From: Anthoceros angustus
Lineage: Eukaryota > Streptophyta > Anthocerotopsida > Anthocerotales > Anthocerotaceae
DNA: 64,000 nucleotides
Reading direction: 5' to 3'
NCBI GenBank assembly: GCA_010909165.1
Contig: MU008159.1
Span: forward strand, 372,001 to 436,000
A program made the position numbers and the translations under genes. Below are positions 1-11,058 of the stretch, in pieces. Within the stretch, counting starts at the first letter, position 1, and the number at the start of each line of letters is the position of its first letter. Under the pieces are notes generated by a model, which was not told where the DNA came from, made no database searches, and saw nothing but the letters and a program-made list of their open reading frames with translations.

Positions 1-640
1 ATGCGATCAACATACACTAGCATCTCTACGGTATCTATACTATCACTATATGGTCGCTATATAACCACGATACCATAAGTATCCGCTATACTGGTTGCTA
101 CATGACCATACGTACATACATCTTATTGTGTATCACATGCCTATGCATACACATTCCACACACATGCATTCCTAAGTTCCTAAAGGCTGTTCTCACCCAC
201 AGAGAAGCTCACAAGATTTCGAGATCCGTATGTCCGCACCTTGGAATCTGCTGAGTAACTCCTAATACAAACATCAACAATCCGGGGATTGCCTCGGTTC
301 TTGTAGGCCGCTACCGCGCCATACCATTAATGCACCCCGCCACCTTGAGGAGATGCGCCGCCGAGGCGCCGCCTTGCGTTAATGGTTTTGTTCTTAGCTC
401 TTGACTTTCTGCGCGCATTTCATGTACACCATGCATCATGCAACATGCGATCAACATACACTAGCATCTCTACGGTATCTATACTATCACTATATGGTCG
501 CTATATAACCACGATACCATAAGTATCCGCTATACTGGTTGCTACATGACCATACGTACATACATCTTATTGTGTATCACATGCCTATGCATACACATTC
601 CACACACATGCATTCCTAAGTTCCTAAGGCACATTCTCCT
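1..640 (+). repeat. 444-bp tandem duplication inside U0
   Basis: Positions 1-180 recur at 445-625 with the same private substitutions. The copies are joined by a CTCACC microhomology between the ACATTCTCACC and CACTCACCCAC contexts. The true left edge lies outside the window. Confidence 0.7.
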
Positions 641-2035
641 CGCTTGTGTGCTATGACAATCACGCCATACATTTTGCATAAAGTCATAATGGTACCTAAA
701 CTACCAGAAGCACATCAAAGTTGCGCATGAGCCAAAGTTACACTAAATCGCATGCCCGCCACCTACTTACATTCATGGAAAATATCGAGCCTGAATGGCC
801 CCCACTTGCTCAAAGTTGGGGGCATACTTGTCAAAAGAGCACCACTTTGGGCACTGTGCAGCACAATCATGAAAGCCAATCACCGGTTGCTTATCCAACG
901 ACAATAAAAGTACTGGCTACCGGATCTGTTGGGGTTGAGCCGATTTTCATATGCATGGCTCTCCTCATCTTGGATTGTGGCTCTGTTTGACTTGTCCGGG
1001 CAATGAATGTCGAGGCCGGCGGCTCCGTTATCATCACTACTCTCGAGAAACTATATATCTCGCGGACGTGCACCATAGGTTGAGAGGTAGTCAGCGCATA
1101 TGATCATGACTTGCTGCTAAGAGTGTGGCTAACACTGCATGGCTTTGTCGATCCATCCCAAGTTGCCATGTCAGAAGTTGCGATGAGATCATAAGAATGG
1201 TGAGGCCGGTAAACACATATATGCTGCTTTGGTAACATGAAAATGAGCAAGCCACATCCTCAAAGATTTCATGTCTCGAAATTCATCAGGCCCCCATATC
1301 ACTAAAGTGGACGAGGATAGTCATCAAACACGGTGCATAAACATATGGTTTTATGTTTTGCAATAAGCATCTTCGTCGCAATAGGATGTCTAGACCCATG
1401 GGAGAGTTTTATGCCCCGCCTTTGCAACTCAAACATATCCCGATGATTTGTGGGATAATACGCAAGAGCACTTCATGTGGCTCATGAGACTCTATATACA
1501 ACAAGTGAGGGGTCTATTTTTGCTGGATATTTCTGCGTCCTTTGATTACTTTTCTTAATTGCCATAATATATGCAGGATGTCAAGATGCACAAGAGGGCT
1601 TTTCCTCACCGTAAAAATAAATGCTATAAAGAAAAGGTACCCCATTGCCCGCATTTGGGCATACACTTACAAAGTTTTGCTCCTTGCTCGTGAGCATATG
1701 TTGGAACCGTGGCAATATCCATGACACCACATTGCATCACTGGATTAATTTTTTCAAACACCGACTCTACCTCAAGTTGTGATGCTCCCGCATGCACTTG
1801 GTATCATAGTGCATGCACACATGCATCCATGCATTATCATGCTTTTGAAAACAGCTTTTTAAAACATACATAGTCACCTGGCCAGTCCTCGGCCTCGACA
1901 AGCATGTAGGACCATTTGCACCTATCTATTTAATTAGTCCTTGGTCCTCAACAAGCAAAACCATTTGTGTCTTTGTTCTCGAGGACTTTTGTACCTTTTT
2001 CCATTTATCTTATAGTCTCTCAGGCTTTCGCAAAA

Positions 2036-2061
2036 AAAAAACAAACAAACAAACAAACAAA
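2036..2061 (+). repeat. (CAAA)n microsatellite preceded by A-run
   Basis: A run of about ten A followed by ACAAACAAAC repeats lies directly before the 46-bp minisatellite. The same tract occupies this position in every unit with varying length. Confidence 0.8.
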
Positions 2062-2406
2062 ACCATTTGCCATCTATTGAATTAGTCCTTGGTCCTTGAA
2101 AAGCGATACCATTTGCCATCTATTGAATTAGTCCTTGGTCCTTGAAAAGCAATACCATTTGCCATCTATTGAATTAGTCCTTGGTCCTTGAAAAGCAATA
2201 CCATTTGCCATCTATTGAATTAGTCCTTGGTCCTTGACAAGCAATGCCATTTGCAATCTATTTAATTAGTCTTGGGTCCTTGGTCCTTGACAAACAAGAC
2301 CATTTACTATTTATGTAATTCGTCCTTGGTCCTCGACAACCAAGACCAAATGATTTGAAAAGCTATTTTTAATAAGTCCTTGGTCCTCGACATCCAAGAC
2401 CATTTG
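2062..2406 (+). repeat. 46-bp minisatellite, 4 near-perfect copies plus diverged copies
   Basis: Four head-to-tail 46-bp copies (ACCATTTGCCATCTATTGAA then TTAGTCCTTGGTCCTTGAAA then AGCAAT) fill 2062-2245. About four diverged copies that keep the TCCTTGGTCCT core follow. Confidence 0.9.
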
Positions 2407-2610
2407 CGTAATGTCAAAATAACTATCTAGCTAGCTATATATGCATTATACAATACTTTAGGTAGCCATGCCATAACATTGTCTTGCTTTCGATTGTCTA
2501 GTGGAAGAGGTAGGACGAGTTCTTGAGATCATTCTCCAAGGAGGACCACCCAGGCGCCACCCACAAAGATCTAGTACCCCGTGAGGCGAGGGTATACACC
2601 GGAATACATT

Positions 2611-2902
2611 ATGATGGATCGAGCGACCCGAGGATCGTATGTGGAGGTGCGTATGAGGCCGAAGAGCTAGTGTTGGAGCGGTAGTGGAGGCGCAGTGGGC
2701 GCAAGTGCAAAGGCGCAGTGGAGGCGCAGCTGGCCCGAGCGAAGTGAAGGCGCACGTGGAGGAGCAACAACGGCGTCACAGTGGATCCCGTGAACTGGGA
2801 TGGAGCGAGCGCGAGTATCAACCCCTGGTCATGCTTGCTCATGACCAGATGTGTGTCTCTCAATAGGCCGGTCAAGCAGACAATTTTCCCATCCAGAGTT
2901 GA
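2611..2902 (+). repeat. Array unit U1, left part: module B 5' half, cut by the insertion
   Basis: This is module B from ATGATGGATC to CCAGAGTTGA, matching 60871-61187. The frame is broken here by short indels (no CAGCAGCAG codons after the start). It stops at 2902 where the terminal inverted repeat begins, and resumes at 15547 with CAGAATTTGGCC. Confidence 0.9.
2900..2902 (+). other. Target site duplication, left (TGA)
   Basis: TGA precedes the left terminal repeat and is repeated after the right one (15544-15546). Uninterrupted copies, for example 47341-47372, read GAGTTGACAGAATTTGG with a single TGA. Confidence 0.85.
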
Positions 2903-2920
2903 AAACAAGGTCTCCTAAGA
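2903..2920 (+). repeat. Left terminal inverted repeat
   Basis: AAACAAGGTCTCCTAAGA is the exact reverse complement of 15526-15543. Similarity stops abruptly after 18 bp (CACAGA against GTGGGA). Confidence 0.9.
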
Positions 2921-4017
2921 CACAGAACACACCCTCTTTTTAGAGCCAGTCAGAAATGACCAAATTTTACATTTGAAATCAAATCAAATCGTGATTTCGT
3001 GGGTTTTTCACACAAGGGTCAAAACACACATCGCAGATAACCTGTGGTTTTTCATAACACCATTTCTAGCTTTATCATGCCATTTGATCTTGCAAATAAT
3101 GGTCCTCGGTTGGATCAAGTTTGAAAATACCGCGTTTTCGCACTTTCAAGGACACTTTTCCAAAATCGGTTAGTCTTTCAAAATCGCCAAGTTTGTGACG
3201 CTTTTTGAATATATGTACTAAGGGTCAAAGTCCAGACGAGACTAATGTTGTGGATACATTTCATTTCCTTCACATGCCCCTCATGTCCAGACATCCCCCG
3301 AACGGTGTCTTTAAATATGTGGCAACGTGAAAGTTCAAGTTCAATATGTCTCTACATATCACTATACATAATACAACAAATGCATCAACACATGTCATTT
3401 GGTATCCAAGTGGTGAATTAGATGTATAATTTAGCCAAATGTAAACTAACTAATCGCCCTTCTACGCATTTGCCATCCGAAATACACGACACAAGGCGAG
3501 CTTAAAACCCGAACACCTGTCACTAGACCAGACAGCCGGAGCCAGGCTGATTTACTTCACTTATAAAAAGGGGATAGCTTAAACACCGCCAAGTGCTGTC
3601 ATGAACAGAAAGTCAGAACGGGGACAAGGCGAAAGAAAACAGTTGGCCAAAACCCGGATGTCCGGTGAGCACCAGCCCACACAATGCCCATATTGACCAT
3701 GCTTTAAACGATGTACCCCACGTCAAAGACCAAAGTGTGTGTAAAGGATTCAACAAAAGCACTATTCCGATTGAGTGAGCATCCATTGCGAAACCAAAAC
3801 CAATAGTGCTCATTCCTAGGCTAGTCTCATTGCACTCTCTACGCTGAATGCACCACGAACAAGAAACCAACACTAGCGGTCAAACCGGATGTGCCATTTA
3901 GCACCTGCATCAACACCATCAAATATCCGCAAGAGAACACAACCACAAGCAACAGCAGTGACAGGAACATCAGTTGCGACAGTAATCTCAGAAGGCCAGA
4001 AACCATACTTGCCATCC
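2921..4017. other. Element left subterminal region, no convincing gene
   Basis: This is AT-rich at the left and contains no long open frame with protein-like composition. The short frame at 3613-3873 (minus) is probably chance. The region holds one CCGGATGTCCGG palindrome (3654-3665). It may include 3' untranslated sequence of the minus-strand genes. Confidence 0.5.
3654..3665. other. Palindromic motif CCGGATGTCCGG
   Basis: The arms CCGGA and TCCGG are separated by two bases. The same motif recurs at 6963, 10200 and 15180, with 11-of-12 matches at 4989 and 8345, all inside the element. Confidence 0.6.
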
Positions 4018-4254
4018 TCACTCGGGCTCAGCCTTCACGGTCGCTCCCTCCACTGCTGCCAAGGCCTTCGCGGCTGTTTCTGCTGCGACCATCACCAGGG
4101 CTAGCTCCCTCTGCCTCCTTCTCGCGGCCCATACGTCGTCTTCGGCATCCAACTCCTCTGTAGACAACTCCCGCATCTCCGGCTTCCGCCAAATATGGTC
4201 CGAATCTTGTAGCTCCCTTTTGTCTTCACCTCCTCCCGGCAAGTGAGAGGTCAC
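4018..4254 (-). CDS. Possible small coding exon, charged helical C-terminus
   Basis: A 78-residue minus-strand frame with protein-like composition. It is charged (HIWRKPEMRELSTEELDAED), then Arg-rich (AARRRQRE), then Ala/Val-rich (MVAAETAAKALAAVE), ending VKAEPE. This suggests a helix or coiled coil at the end of a protein. An upstream minus-strand frame at 4281-4688 (basic, KRARRKTSSVGPRRGPTREA) is in another register and could be the same gene separated by a frame break. It lies about 760 bp beyond the 3' end of the DUF7869-type gene, on the same strand. I do not recognise the family. It could be chance in GC-rich DNA. Confidence 0.35.
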   Translation of the reverse strand: MTSHLPGGGEDKRELQDSDHIWRKPEMRELSTEELDAEDDVWAARRRQRELALVMVAAETAAKALAAVEGATVKAEPE

Positions 4255-4280
4255 GGGTTATATCCCTTGGCTTTCCACCC

Positions 4281-4688
4281 TCATCCCCTCGAAGGGGTCC
4301 ACACCCCTAGCGGCTCCCTTAAGGCCACCGACACCCACCTCCCTTCCGAACCAACAGGCTTGGGGTGAGGAAAAGCAGGTGCCAGGCGGATCGCCAACAG
4401 CGACATTGCCTCGCGTGTTGGACCCCTGCGAGGCCCCACTGAGGAGGTCTTCCTCCTAGCCCTCTTCGCTGCGATGTCAACAGATGTCACCCGTGGGGGT
4501 GACGTAGCCGCCGCCTCGTTCTCATCGCAATCGTGGAGAACTAGCCTGCACAAAGGCGGGTGCCACAAGTCCGAGGTTAGTAGCGGCGGCCGGCTGCACC
4601 GCAGGCGGCGAGCACACCAGGCGAGTGCGCCCGGCCAGCACCGGCCAGGCGAAGCCTTTTGCTGCTCCAATCTCCGATAGCGCCGCAA
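4281..4688 (-). CDS. Possible coding frame, basic and proline-rich, unrecognised
   Basis: A 135-residue open frame on the minus strand. Its C-terminal half is Arg/Lys-rich, then reads MSLLAIRLAPAFPHPKPVGS. The DNA is very GC-rich and other frames are also open, including plus-strand frames over the same bases, so coding status is uncertain. Its only support is co-orientation with the charged frame at 4018-4254 and the DUF7869-type gene upstream. Confidence 0.2.
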   Translation of the reverse strand: MRRYRRLEQQKASPGRCWPGALAWCARRLRCSRPPLLTSDLWHPPLCRLVLHDCDENEAAATSPPRVTSVDIAAKRARRKTSSVGPRRGPTREAMSLLAIRLAPAFPHPKPVGSEGRWVSVALREPLGVWTPSRG

Positions 4689-5017
4689 ATGGCGTCCTCC
4701 TCAACCAACACGCACCACTCGCGCCACCCAAGGCCACCACGCCCGCTCACCCCGGTGGCACTCGGTGGCCGCAGATCGCCAACCACGGCAAGCGCAGCTC
4801 TTGGAGCGTGATGGAAAATAAAAGAAGAGTGAGGGCAAGAGTACCGGAGGAGGGTTTACGCCCGCTCTCCCCATTCCTTCCCATCCTACATACAATTGTC
4901 GAACCGACTGCCACACAGAAAAAAGCGGTACAGCCATACACCGACAAGTGTGAAACCTTACAAAAACATGATACGTGTTACAAGCATGCCGGATGTCCGT
5001 GGAGAAGCCACAGAGAC
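4689..5017. other. Stretch without a supported gene
   Basis: Several short frames are open on both strands but none is protein-like. It contains a CCGGATGTCCGT near-match to the element's palindromic motif (4989-5000). Confidence 0.4.
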
Positions 5018-5281
5018 TCAACCTGTTTGCCAACACTCCAAAAGAGGAGCACACATCCTAATAAAACAAACCACCTTCACATAACTAGAAATCACTCTAT
5101 GACCTCGCTCTCTCTCACCAACATCAAAATTCAATTCTAGGTGGGTTAGGATCGGCTCCCGAGTCCACACCGCCATCAAGTCCACCAAATAATCAGATGC
5201 ATCAGAGGATTCAATGTTGTCCAGGTCTTCCGAATCAATCCGCTCATCACCAGTTTCATCACCATCAACAGGAGGAAGCAC
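5018..5281 (-). CDS. Acidic tail in frame with the DUF7869-type gene
   Basis: This frame is in the same register as the end of the upstream minus-strand coding segment, separated only by one TGA (5306-5308) and a few codons (AEPSEEAAV). It begins with an acidic stretch (VDGDETGDERIDSEDLDNIE) followed by SSDASDYLVDLMAVWTREP. Either the TGA is the real stop and this is 3' sequence, or the TGA is an error or recent mutation and the protein had an acidic C-terminus. The strongly acidic, low-complexity composition favours real coding. Confidence 0.4.
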   Translation of the reverse strand: MLPPVDGDETGDERIDSEDLDNIESSDASDYLVDLMAVWTREPILTHLELNFDVGERERGHRVISSYVKVVCFIRMCAPLLECWQTG

Positions 5282-6131
5282 AGCCGCTTCCTCACTAGGC
5301 TCTGCTCATAACTCAAAGACCTTCCTCTTCAACATATCCATGGTGTTTTTGCTTAAAGTCCTGTTCCTCGTCAACACAAAATCGTAACCCATGATCGTGG
5401 TCTCCAAAAGCTTGATGGCTTGGACATGTTTCTTCAAAGGATTCCGCCTACCTTTCCGTGACTCGGTGGGGTACTGCACCCATTCCTCCGAGTACCTACC
5501 CTCAAGTGCATTAGGGTTTTCGTGCGCCACCGGTGGATTTGTGCTAGCGGGTCGCCTTCATGGTCCACCTCCACAACCTTGCCTAGCCGAAGGCGGCCCT
5601 CGTGGTCATCTGCGGCCGGACCGCAATCATCATGCCCGCTTGGATCTCGATAGATCCTCTCGCTTGTTGTTCCAACGTTCCGCCTAGCGATCCTGCGGCA
5701 CCGATCTCTCGGTCTGTCCAAATATTCGTCTTGCTAGTCTGCATCCACCACTACTTGTCCGAAACATCACGGAGGTTCTTGAGCATGCGCTTCCGGTTAT
5801 ACCATGTCCATGCTGCTTCCAATGGACGAAGATGACTGACGCTACTAAACCGCTATTGCCAATCGCTCCTCCCAAAACCATCCCACCAAGATAATAGCGC
5901 ATTGAAGATTTCTGGAAGTTCTTAACCGCTATTGTCTTCCACTCCAGCCATAGCCACTGTGACATACATGTGGATGCTCCTTTGCTCCTTGCCCTTCGCC
6001 TCACATGCGTGGTACCGGTGGAGCCGCAACAATCTCCCTCTCGCACTCCATCCCGTAATTGAACACCACCATCCGGGGTCCAGTGTGCGTGGAAAATTGC
6101 TTGCACCTCAAAGACCGCCACAAACTCATGA

Positions 6132-6871
6132 CTAGGCAACTCCTCCGAGTGACCTTAAATTGATGTTGAAAACGTGGTTGTGTAGATCGTTCGAGGAGAA
6201 CCTCCGGCCATAAATATTGCTTAAAATCGGCACCTCCTTCATGAGATGGACCTTCGTGGGAGTATAAGCCCTCTCCAAGCAAGCAATCAACTCCGCAATG
6301 TGTATGCCTCTTTCAAGTTCAAGACAATGTAAAACGGAAAACATTTGATCAATCTGATCATGGGTATGGCCAACAATGAGAAACCCCACTTTAACCTTCT
6401 TAAAAATACCAATGGACACCAACATCGCGCAATACGCCAACACCTCCTGGTTCTTGTTCTGAGCCGCTGTATTGTCCATCTGCAGGTAAAGAGTTTCAGG
6501 CAATTGCCCCTCCCACAAATTAATCACATGCTGGATTACAGCAATTGTGCCGTTAGGATCATTCCGAATATTGGGGTAGCTCGGTACACATAAGTGCGCA
6601 TGAATTTGTTGAACACCAAAACCCCAACCACATGGATGAGATTAGGGACTATCCACATCTTTGGGCACTCTACGGAAATGAGGCAACTCGGTTTTTTCTG
6701 GTCCATACCATCTATCGCAATCCCTATGTACTTGGTCGGTTGAGCCATACACTTCCGCGATGCTTCGCCATTTTCCTCCGCTCCATCTTGTTGATCCGGT
6801 GATAATTGAGGAGTTCTCTGCTTTATCTCGCATATACAAGGGCCACCATCAAGACACGCGCAACAACGCAA
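6132..6871 (-). CDS. DUF7869 conserved domain segment
   Basis: Two overlapping-register frames, 6871-6536 and 6527-6132, together give the conserved core. The register change is at about 6536, where the second frame continues upstream as NDPNGTIAVIQHVINLWEGQ. Candidate catalytic acidic residues are the Asp of IDGMDQ, the Asp of QMDNTAAQ and the Asp of HDQIDQMFS. The hydrophobic run before GHTH (FKKVKVGFLIVGHTH) fits a buried strand. No other domain is fused within this segment. The catalytic role of these residues is inference; I know no tested member. Confidence 0.8.
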
Positions 6872-6897
6872 GTGTTCCCCTGCTGAAAGTCACGTGC

Positions 6898-6930
6898 CAA
6901 ACCCTAAGTCTCCTAAGGCCATAGGGTTTG
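6898..6930. other. Telobox-type inverted repeat around a TIR-core word
   Basis: CAAACCCTA (6898-6906) and TAGGGTTTG (6922-6930) are perfect 9-bp inverted arms. The 15-nt loop contains GTCTCCTAAG (6908-6917), identical to 10 bases of the terminal repeat. AAACCCTAA is the plant telobox word. It lies inside the minus-strand gene, upstream of the conserved domain. Confidence 0.55.
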
Positions 6931-6962
6931 CGCACTTCTACCAAGACACGGCCATCCAATCA

Positions 6963-6974
6963 CCGGACATCCGG
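6963..6974. other. Palindromic motif CCGGACATCCGG
   Basis: The arms extend to 7 bp (CACCGGA and TCCGGTG, 6961-6976) with a 2-base centre. It is the reverse complement of the motif at 3654. Confidence 0.6.
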
Positions 6975-8344
6975 TGCCGATGATAAGGTAGAGGGATTCT
7001 CGGGTACCTTGCTCTCGTGCGTTTTTATTTTAGCTTTTAACTTCTCATGATGCACGGAGAAGCGGTTGGATCTTGGTATTTTAACAGACACAGTCGTATC
7101 CACAACTTGCGTAAATAGTAACATACATGTGCGGTAATCGCTCTTGCCTGTCTAGCATACTCAATATAAATCTCCTCCTTCGTGAATGTATTCAGTTAAA
7201 GACTTCCCTATTGGGTAGCCTTTCCACATTTCCTTTGAAAACAAATCCATCCACATTACACTGTAGACCATACGGTAGGTATTTTTCCGGCCAGGCTCGG
7301 GCAAACCTAAACCTCGTCGGGTCCGGCATTCGTCTGAGTGCCCCAATGCAAAACACACGGCAAAATGCCCTCACACACCGAAACCTTTCCGTGTGGTAGC
7401 TTGTTCAACCATCCGGTCACGACACCGTTTATCATCTTCGATCACATCAATCGTCCGCAAATGCTCTGCTCCCCTTACTCATCGAGGCCACGACAGCTTT
7501 TAGCCCGCCATGTCCCAACTTTCCTATGCACTTTCTCCCACAAGACCGCCTCCTCAGTCACACATAGCTTCTACGATGCGCCAAAACATTGTCCACCTTA
7601 TTCCTTGCAGATGGTTCTTGGTGGAACACATAACCCCATCCATAGGCGCAACTCCAACCCCTCGACTTGGGATTAGCAGGAGCATTTCAGTGCAGGCCTC
7701 GTCGCCTCCTCTCCAAAGCAGTGCAATCGGATCTCGTACCACATTTGGTCTCCCCGCCTTCCACTCCCGAACCTCCTTCACCCACTCCGCAAACTCCAAA
7801 CCAAAATCAACAATGCCATGGACCTTCTCACCACAGTCAGGCGACTCAGCAACACTCTCTGTTTCCGATTCCGTGCTATTCTCGGTTGTGGCCTGCGGTG
7901 AAACACAACGTTGAAAATACTCCTGCGACCCACACAGTGGATCTGTTGTAGGCGCCACCTTGTCTCCCTCTGCGCGGCCAGGACACACCCGCTTGGCCCG
8001 GGGATTTGGATCTGGGCAAAACATCCTCGCCAACTTCTTCGCACCCGGTGACTTGAACAAGCCAGGGTAAATGGTACCTGGCGCAGGCTGCCGAGGCGGG
8101 ACAAGATTGCGGATATCGGGGGAGGGATAGCGAGGGCGGCGCCTCTCTTGTTCACGGCGGCGGGTACGAGCTACCACCCGGTCCACATGGTCTGCAATTT
8201 CTTGCTGATCGCGCCGCACTCGTTCCGGTGTCCAACCAGGATCGAACAAAAACAAGTCTCCATCGCTTGCGACCTCGTCGCTATACCACCGCGGTGTGTC
8301 ATCCAAGTCGATGTGTGCCCAGTGTTCTTCGACTGACGGACATT

Positions 8345-8356
8345 CCGGACGTCCGC
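8345..8356. other. Near-match to the element palindrome (CCGGACGTCCGC)
   Basis: 11 of 12 bases match CCGGACGTCCGG. It lies within the N-terminal part of the minus-strand gene, exactly where a reading-frame shift is needed. Confidence 0.45.
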
Positions 8357-8558
8357 GGTTCCCTTGGTTGTCCACTCAAGCGCTGCCGCCAAGTCCACGA
8401 TGTCGGACTCGGACACATGCCCGAGATCTTCATCGCTCACTAGTCAGCTTCACCAAATCAAAGAACTCTTCCTCTTGGAGGTCACGCCATTGTGCGCTAC
8501 CAAAGAGTAGAAGAAAGTGCCTCACAATGTGCTCGGCGGAAGACGCGTAGCTAGACAT

Positions 8559-9917
8559 GTTCAAACTTGTATCCAGCCGTGGCCCGCTCGTAATCAATTA
8601 TGACATTGACGCCGGATGTCTTGCGGCTCTGAGATCCTGGCGGTCAAGTCTCGTTAATTGCCTTAGATTGCAAGGATCGAGGAGAGGGTTGCAAAGGCGA
8701 AACATGTTTAGCCGATGGCAAAACATGGAATATTCTCATAAATATGCTTTACTACTTGTTTTGCCGGATGTGCCTTTGAGCGGCGAATGAAGGCTAAACT
8801 TGGCGACGATCGGGCATTGGATGATTTCCCATGCGAGTGGAATTGCGATAATTCTGGCGACGATGCCGAGGCTGTCTCTTGCACATCGTGACCCCACATA
8901 GTCATACTACCTTCCACTGCTGGAAGACCGATTTTGGCGCCAACCTGAGCTGAGATGGTGGATATATTGAGCAGAGGGACAAAGCGATGATTTGTCTCTT
9001 ATCCCTCGTATTCGACCGCGGCGGAATCGGGAGTGTCTTTCGAATTTGCTGCGTGGTTTCATTGAAGGTCAACACTGCTCCAACCTCACAGGCCATCCGG
9101 TGTTTCACGAAGAACATACCCGGGTCCCGGCTGTTGATGTGCGCCGCACTGTTTCGACAATCCTTAATGCTTGCAGTCAATTATGTGCTTCCCTCATGTT
9201 ATACTTGCTAATATGTCCAATGATCTCCTTGCTACAATGGGTTGTTTGGCAGATGGGCCCTCAAAACAGGGGGCAAACGATGGAGCGCTAGCGGGAGAAA
9301 AAAACGGACCAGCGGCAGCCTTTGATTCGCAGGCCCCATGGAGAGTGACCATCGGATCCGAAGGCATCAAGATGCATACCCGACACCGTGAACCCGCGCC
9401 CCACGACAACGTCCCCAACTAGAGCAACTTTCCAAAGTCCTTACAAGCGACATCGACATGATCGGAATGATGCTTCGTGACAACTCTCCTTTCGATATAT
9501 CGGCGGGGTTGGTGGCAACAACGTCCTGCAGACGGTTGGTATTCATACCTCTTGGGTGCTGGACAAGCCTTCAAAGCCCTCATGTCTTGGTCTTTGTTTT
9601 GTTCACGCAATTTGGAGAAGGATGACCAAGGGTATGTCATTTTTGTGTACATCAAGACAAACCGACTCAAAGACCCCAATGTCGTCCGAGTCTACTCACC
9701 GTGATCAAGAATTTTGACACGTGGCTTGCCCGGCCGGAAGCGTCGTGAAGAAGCTGCTGGGCTTGCGAAAAATGATGGGCATGAGTTTTCCACAAGGTAA
9801 TGCACCAAGTATGTTTAGAAGGCGTTAGGCGGTACTGTCGGATTCGGTGTAAACCCACCCGTCGCGCGATGGTGGTAGTGGATCATCGGCCGTGAAAGCG
9901 GCATAGACGGCATCGAC
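8559..9917. promoter_or_regulatory. Divergent intergenic region between the element's two genes, with possible 5' exon
   Basis: The minus-strand gene starts at 8558 and the plus-strand gene becomes recognisable beyond 9.9 kb, so this stretch should hold the divergent promoters. A short plus frame from ATG 8787 (acidic, two Cys: FPCEWNCDNSGDDAEAVS) and a frame at 8992-9291 (GQHCSNLTGHPVFHEEHTRV) are protein-like and could be 5' exons of the methyltransferase gene. I see no clear TATA box or splice pair. Confidence 0.35.
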
Positions 9918-10199
9918 TTGACGGAATTCAAAGCATCCAAGCGGTGCATCCGCCCGGCACCAGCATCCGCCAGAAGCAACAAATCTCAGGAAGCATCTTC
10001 AAGATGGCGGAATCATTTCACAAGGGCATCTGCAGAAGCAACCAGCCCGGCTTGGGATGCAAGCGATGCATCCGGAGGGAAGCATCCCCGCAATGCCATG
10101 GTGGGGAAACATCCTAGCACCGCATCCGTTGAGGTGCAATACAACCAATTGCAAATGATCCGGCGGCGTCGGTTTTCGCCCGAGCCGATGCGTCGTGTG

Positions 10200-10211
10200 C
10201 CGGACGTCCGG
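10200..10211. other. Perfect palindrome CCGGACGTCCGG
   Basis: A 12-bp perfect palindrome inside the low-complexity N-terminal coding stretch, and a member of the element-wide CCGGAYRTCCGG set. Confidence 0.6.
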
Positions 10212-11058
10212 GTTTTGACTCGCCAGACTTTGTGATTCTTCAAGGCTCGAAGGAAGCTAGCTTGACCGGGTATGACGAGGATATGGAGAACGGCGGTGAG
10301 GACACAGAGGACTATGTGATGGCGTCCTACCCGGGGAGGACGAAGATGATCAAGACGGTGAAGATGGCTCGGCCGGGAAGGAGACTGCGAGGCTAATGGC
10401 GATGAGCATGACCTCGAGGTCCATCCCCTGCATGATTGCTCACGGTCTTGGGCTTGTCTGGATCGCAGGAGGGTGCAGCAGTCGCCGCCCGTGGGAATGC
10501 ATCAAAGGCGGCGGAGGAGGAGGAGATGGCAAACCAATCGATGAGAAGGCGCGGGCCAGTAGTGGCAAAGCCAAGAAGGCAAGGGCAAAGCAGGAGAAGC
10601 TGCAATTGCAATTGGGAGCGAAGAGTCGGAGGAGGAGGATGAACCGCTTCCCGTGTTTGTGGAGATTGCCAAGGATAGCGCGGTGGCTACAGACGATGAC
10701 AGCTTGCGCCATCAAAGCGTATGCAAGCCGGACGTGGAAAGGGGATATCGCAATGAAGAGAGTGTGGGAGTCTACTCAAGCGCCAATCAAGTGTTTTCGG
10801 ACCCAGGAATTGTGTCAGCACGGTGAGGAAGTTGGATCTCGCATGGGTAGAGGCTTTGATGCAAAAGATGAAGCATTGTCCACAGGTGGGCGGTGTTGCC
10901 CATGGTTGTGGTTGTGGTTGTGGATCCGTCACAATGTGCTACACAAGAGAATTTCGGTTCGGAGTGACGGGGATTACATTTTTTCGTCTTAGGGGAAACC
11001 ATTCCTTCCGAGCAAGGTCCCGGCCGTCTCATCTCACTCCACCGGTGGAAGAGTACAA

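Larger units (their letters stand above)
1..2610 (+). repeat. Array unit U0, left-truncated by the window edge
   Basis: The window opens inside the X1-X2 interval of a repeat unit. Bases 1-444 and 445 onward repeat the same sequence (start ATGCGATCAACATACAC at 1 and again at 445). Both carry private variants (TACGGTATCTATAC where every other unit has TACGGTATTTATAC), so this is a local tandem duplication. The first copy jumps at about 192-197 (shared CTCACC) back into the CACCCAC..GAAGCTCAC part. X2 begins at about 691. The remainder is the standard non-coding run, a (CAAA)n tract, the 46-bp minisatellite and the lead-in to module B. No convincing gene is seen. Confidence 0.85.
5306..8558 (-). 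pseudogene. DUF7869-type transposase-like gene, frame-broken
   Basis: I choose the start at ATG 8556-8558 (MSSYASSAEHIVRHFLLLFG), a protein-like N-terminus. A frame shift near 8375 leads into a 273-residue Pro/Arg-rich segment (7554-8375). The conserved domain lies at about 6871-6132, in two registers. It has an IDGMDQKK motif near 6750, then LYLQMDNTAAQNKNQEVLAY (Asp at about 6476) and VGHTHDQIDQMFS (Asp at about 6350). This DGxxQ, DNxxxxNKN, GHTHxxIDQxFS series is the signature I know from DUF7869, often beside mobile elements and plausibly an RNase H-like fold. A C-terminal part at 5530-5306 (RNPLKKHVQAIKLLETTIMG) completes it. At least four shifts break the frame. Assignment is firm; activity is unknown. 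Confidence 0.75.

Noticed and set aside
2062-2406. CRISPR-like array of 46-bp repeats
   Set aside because: The units are contiguous with no unique spacers, no cas genes are present, and the setting is eukaryotic: it is a minisatellite.
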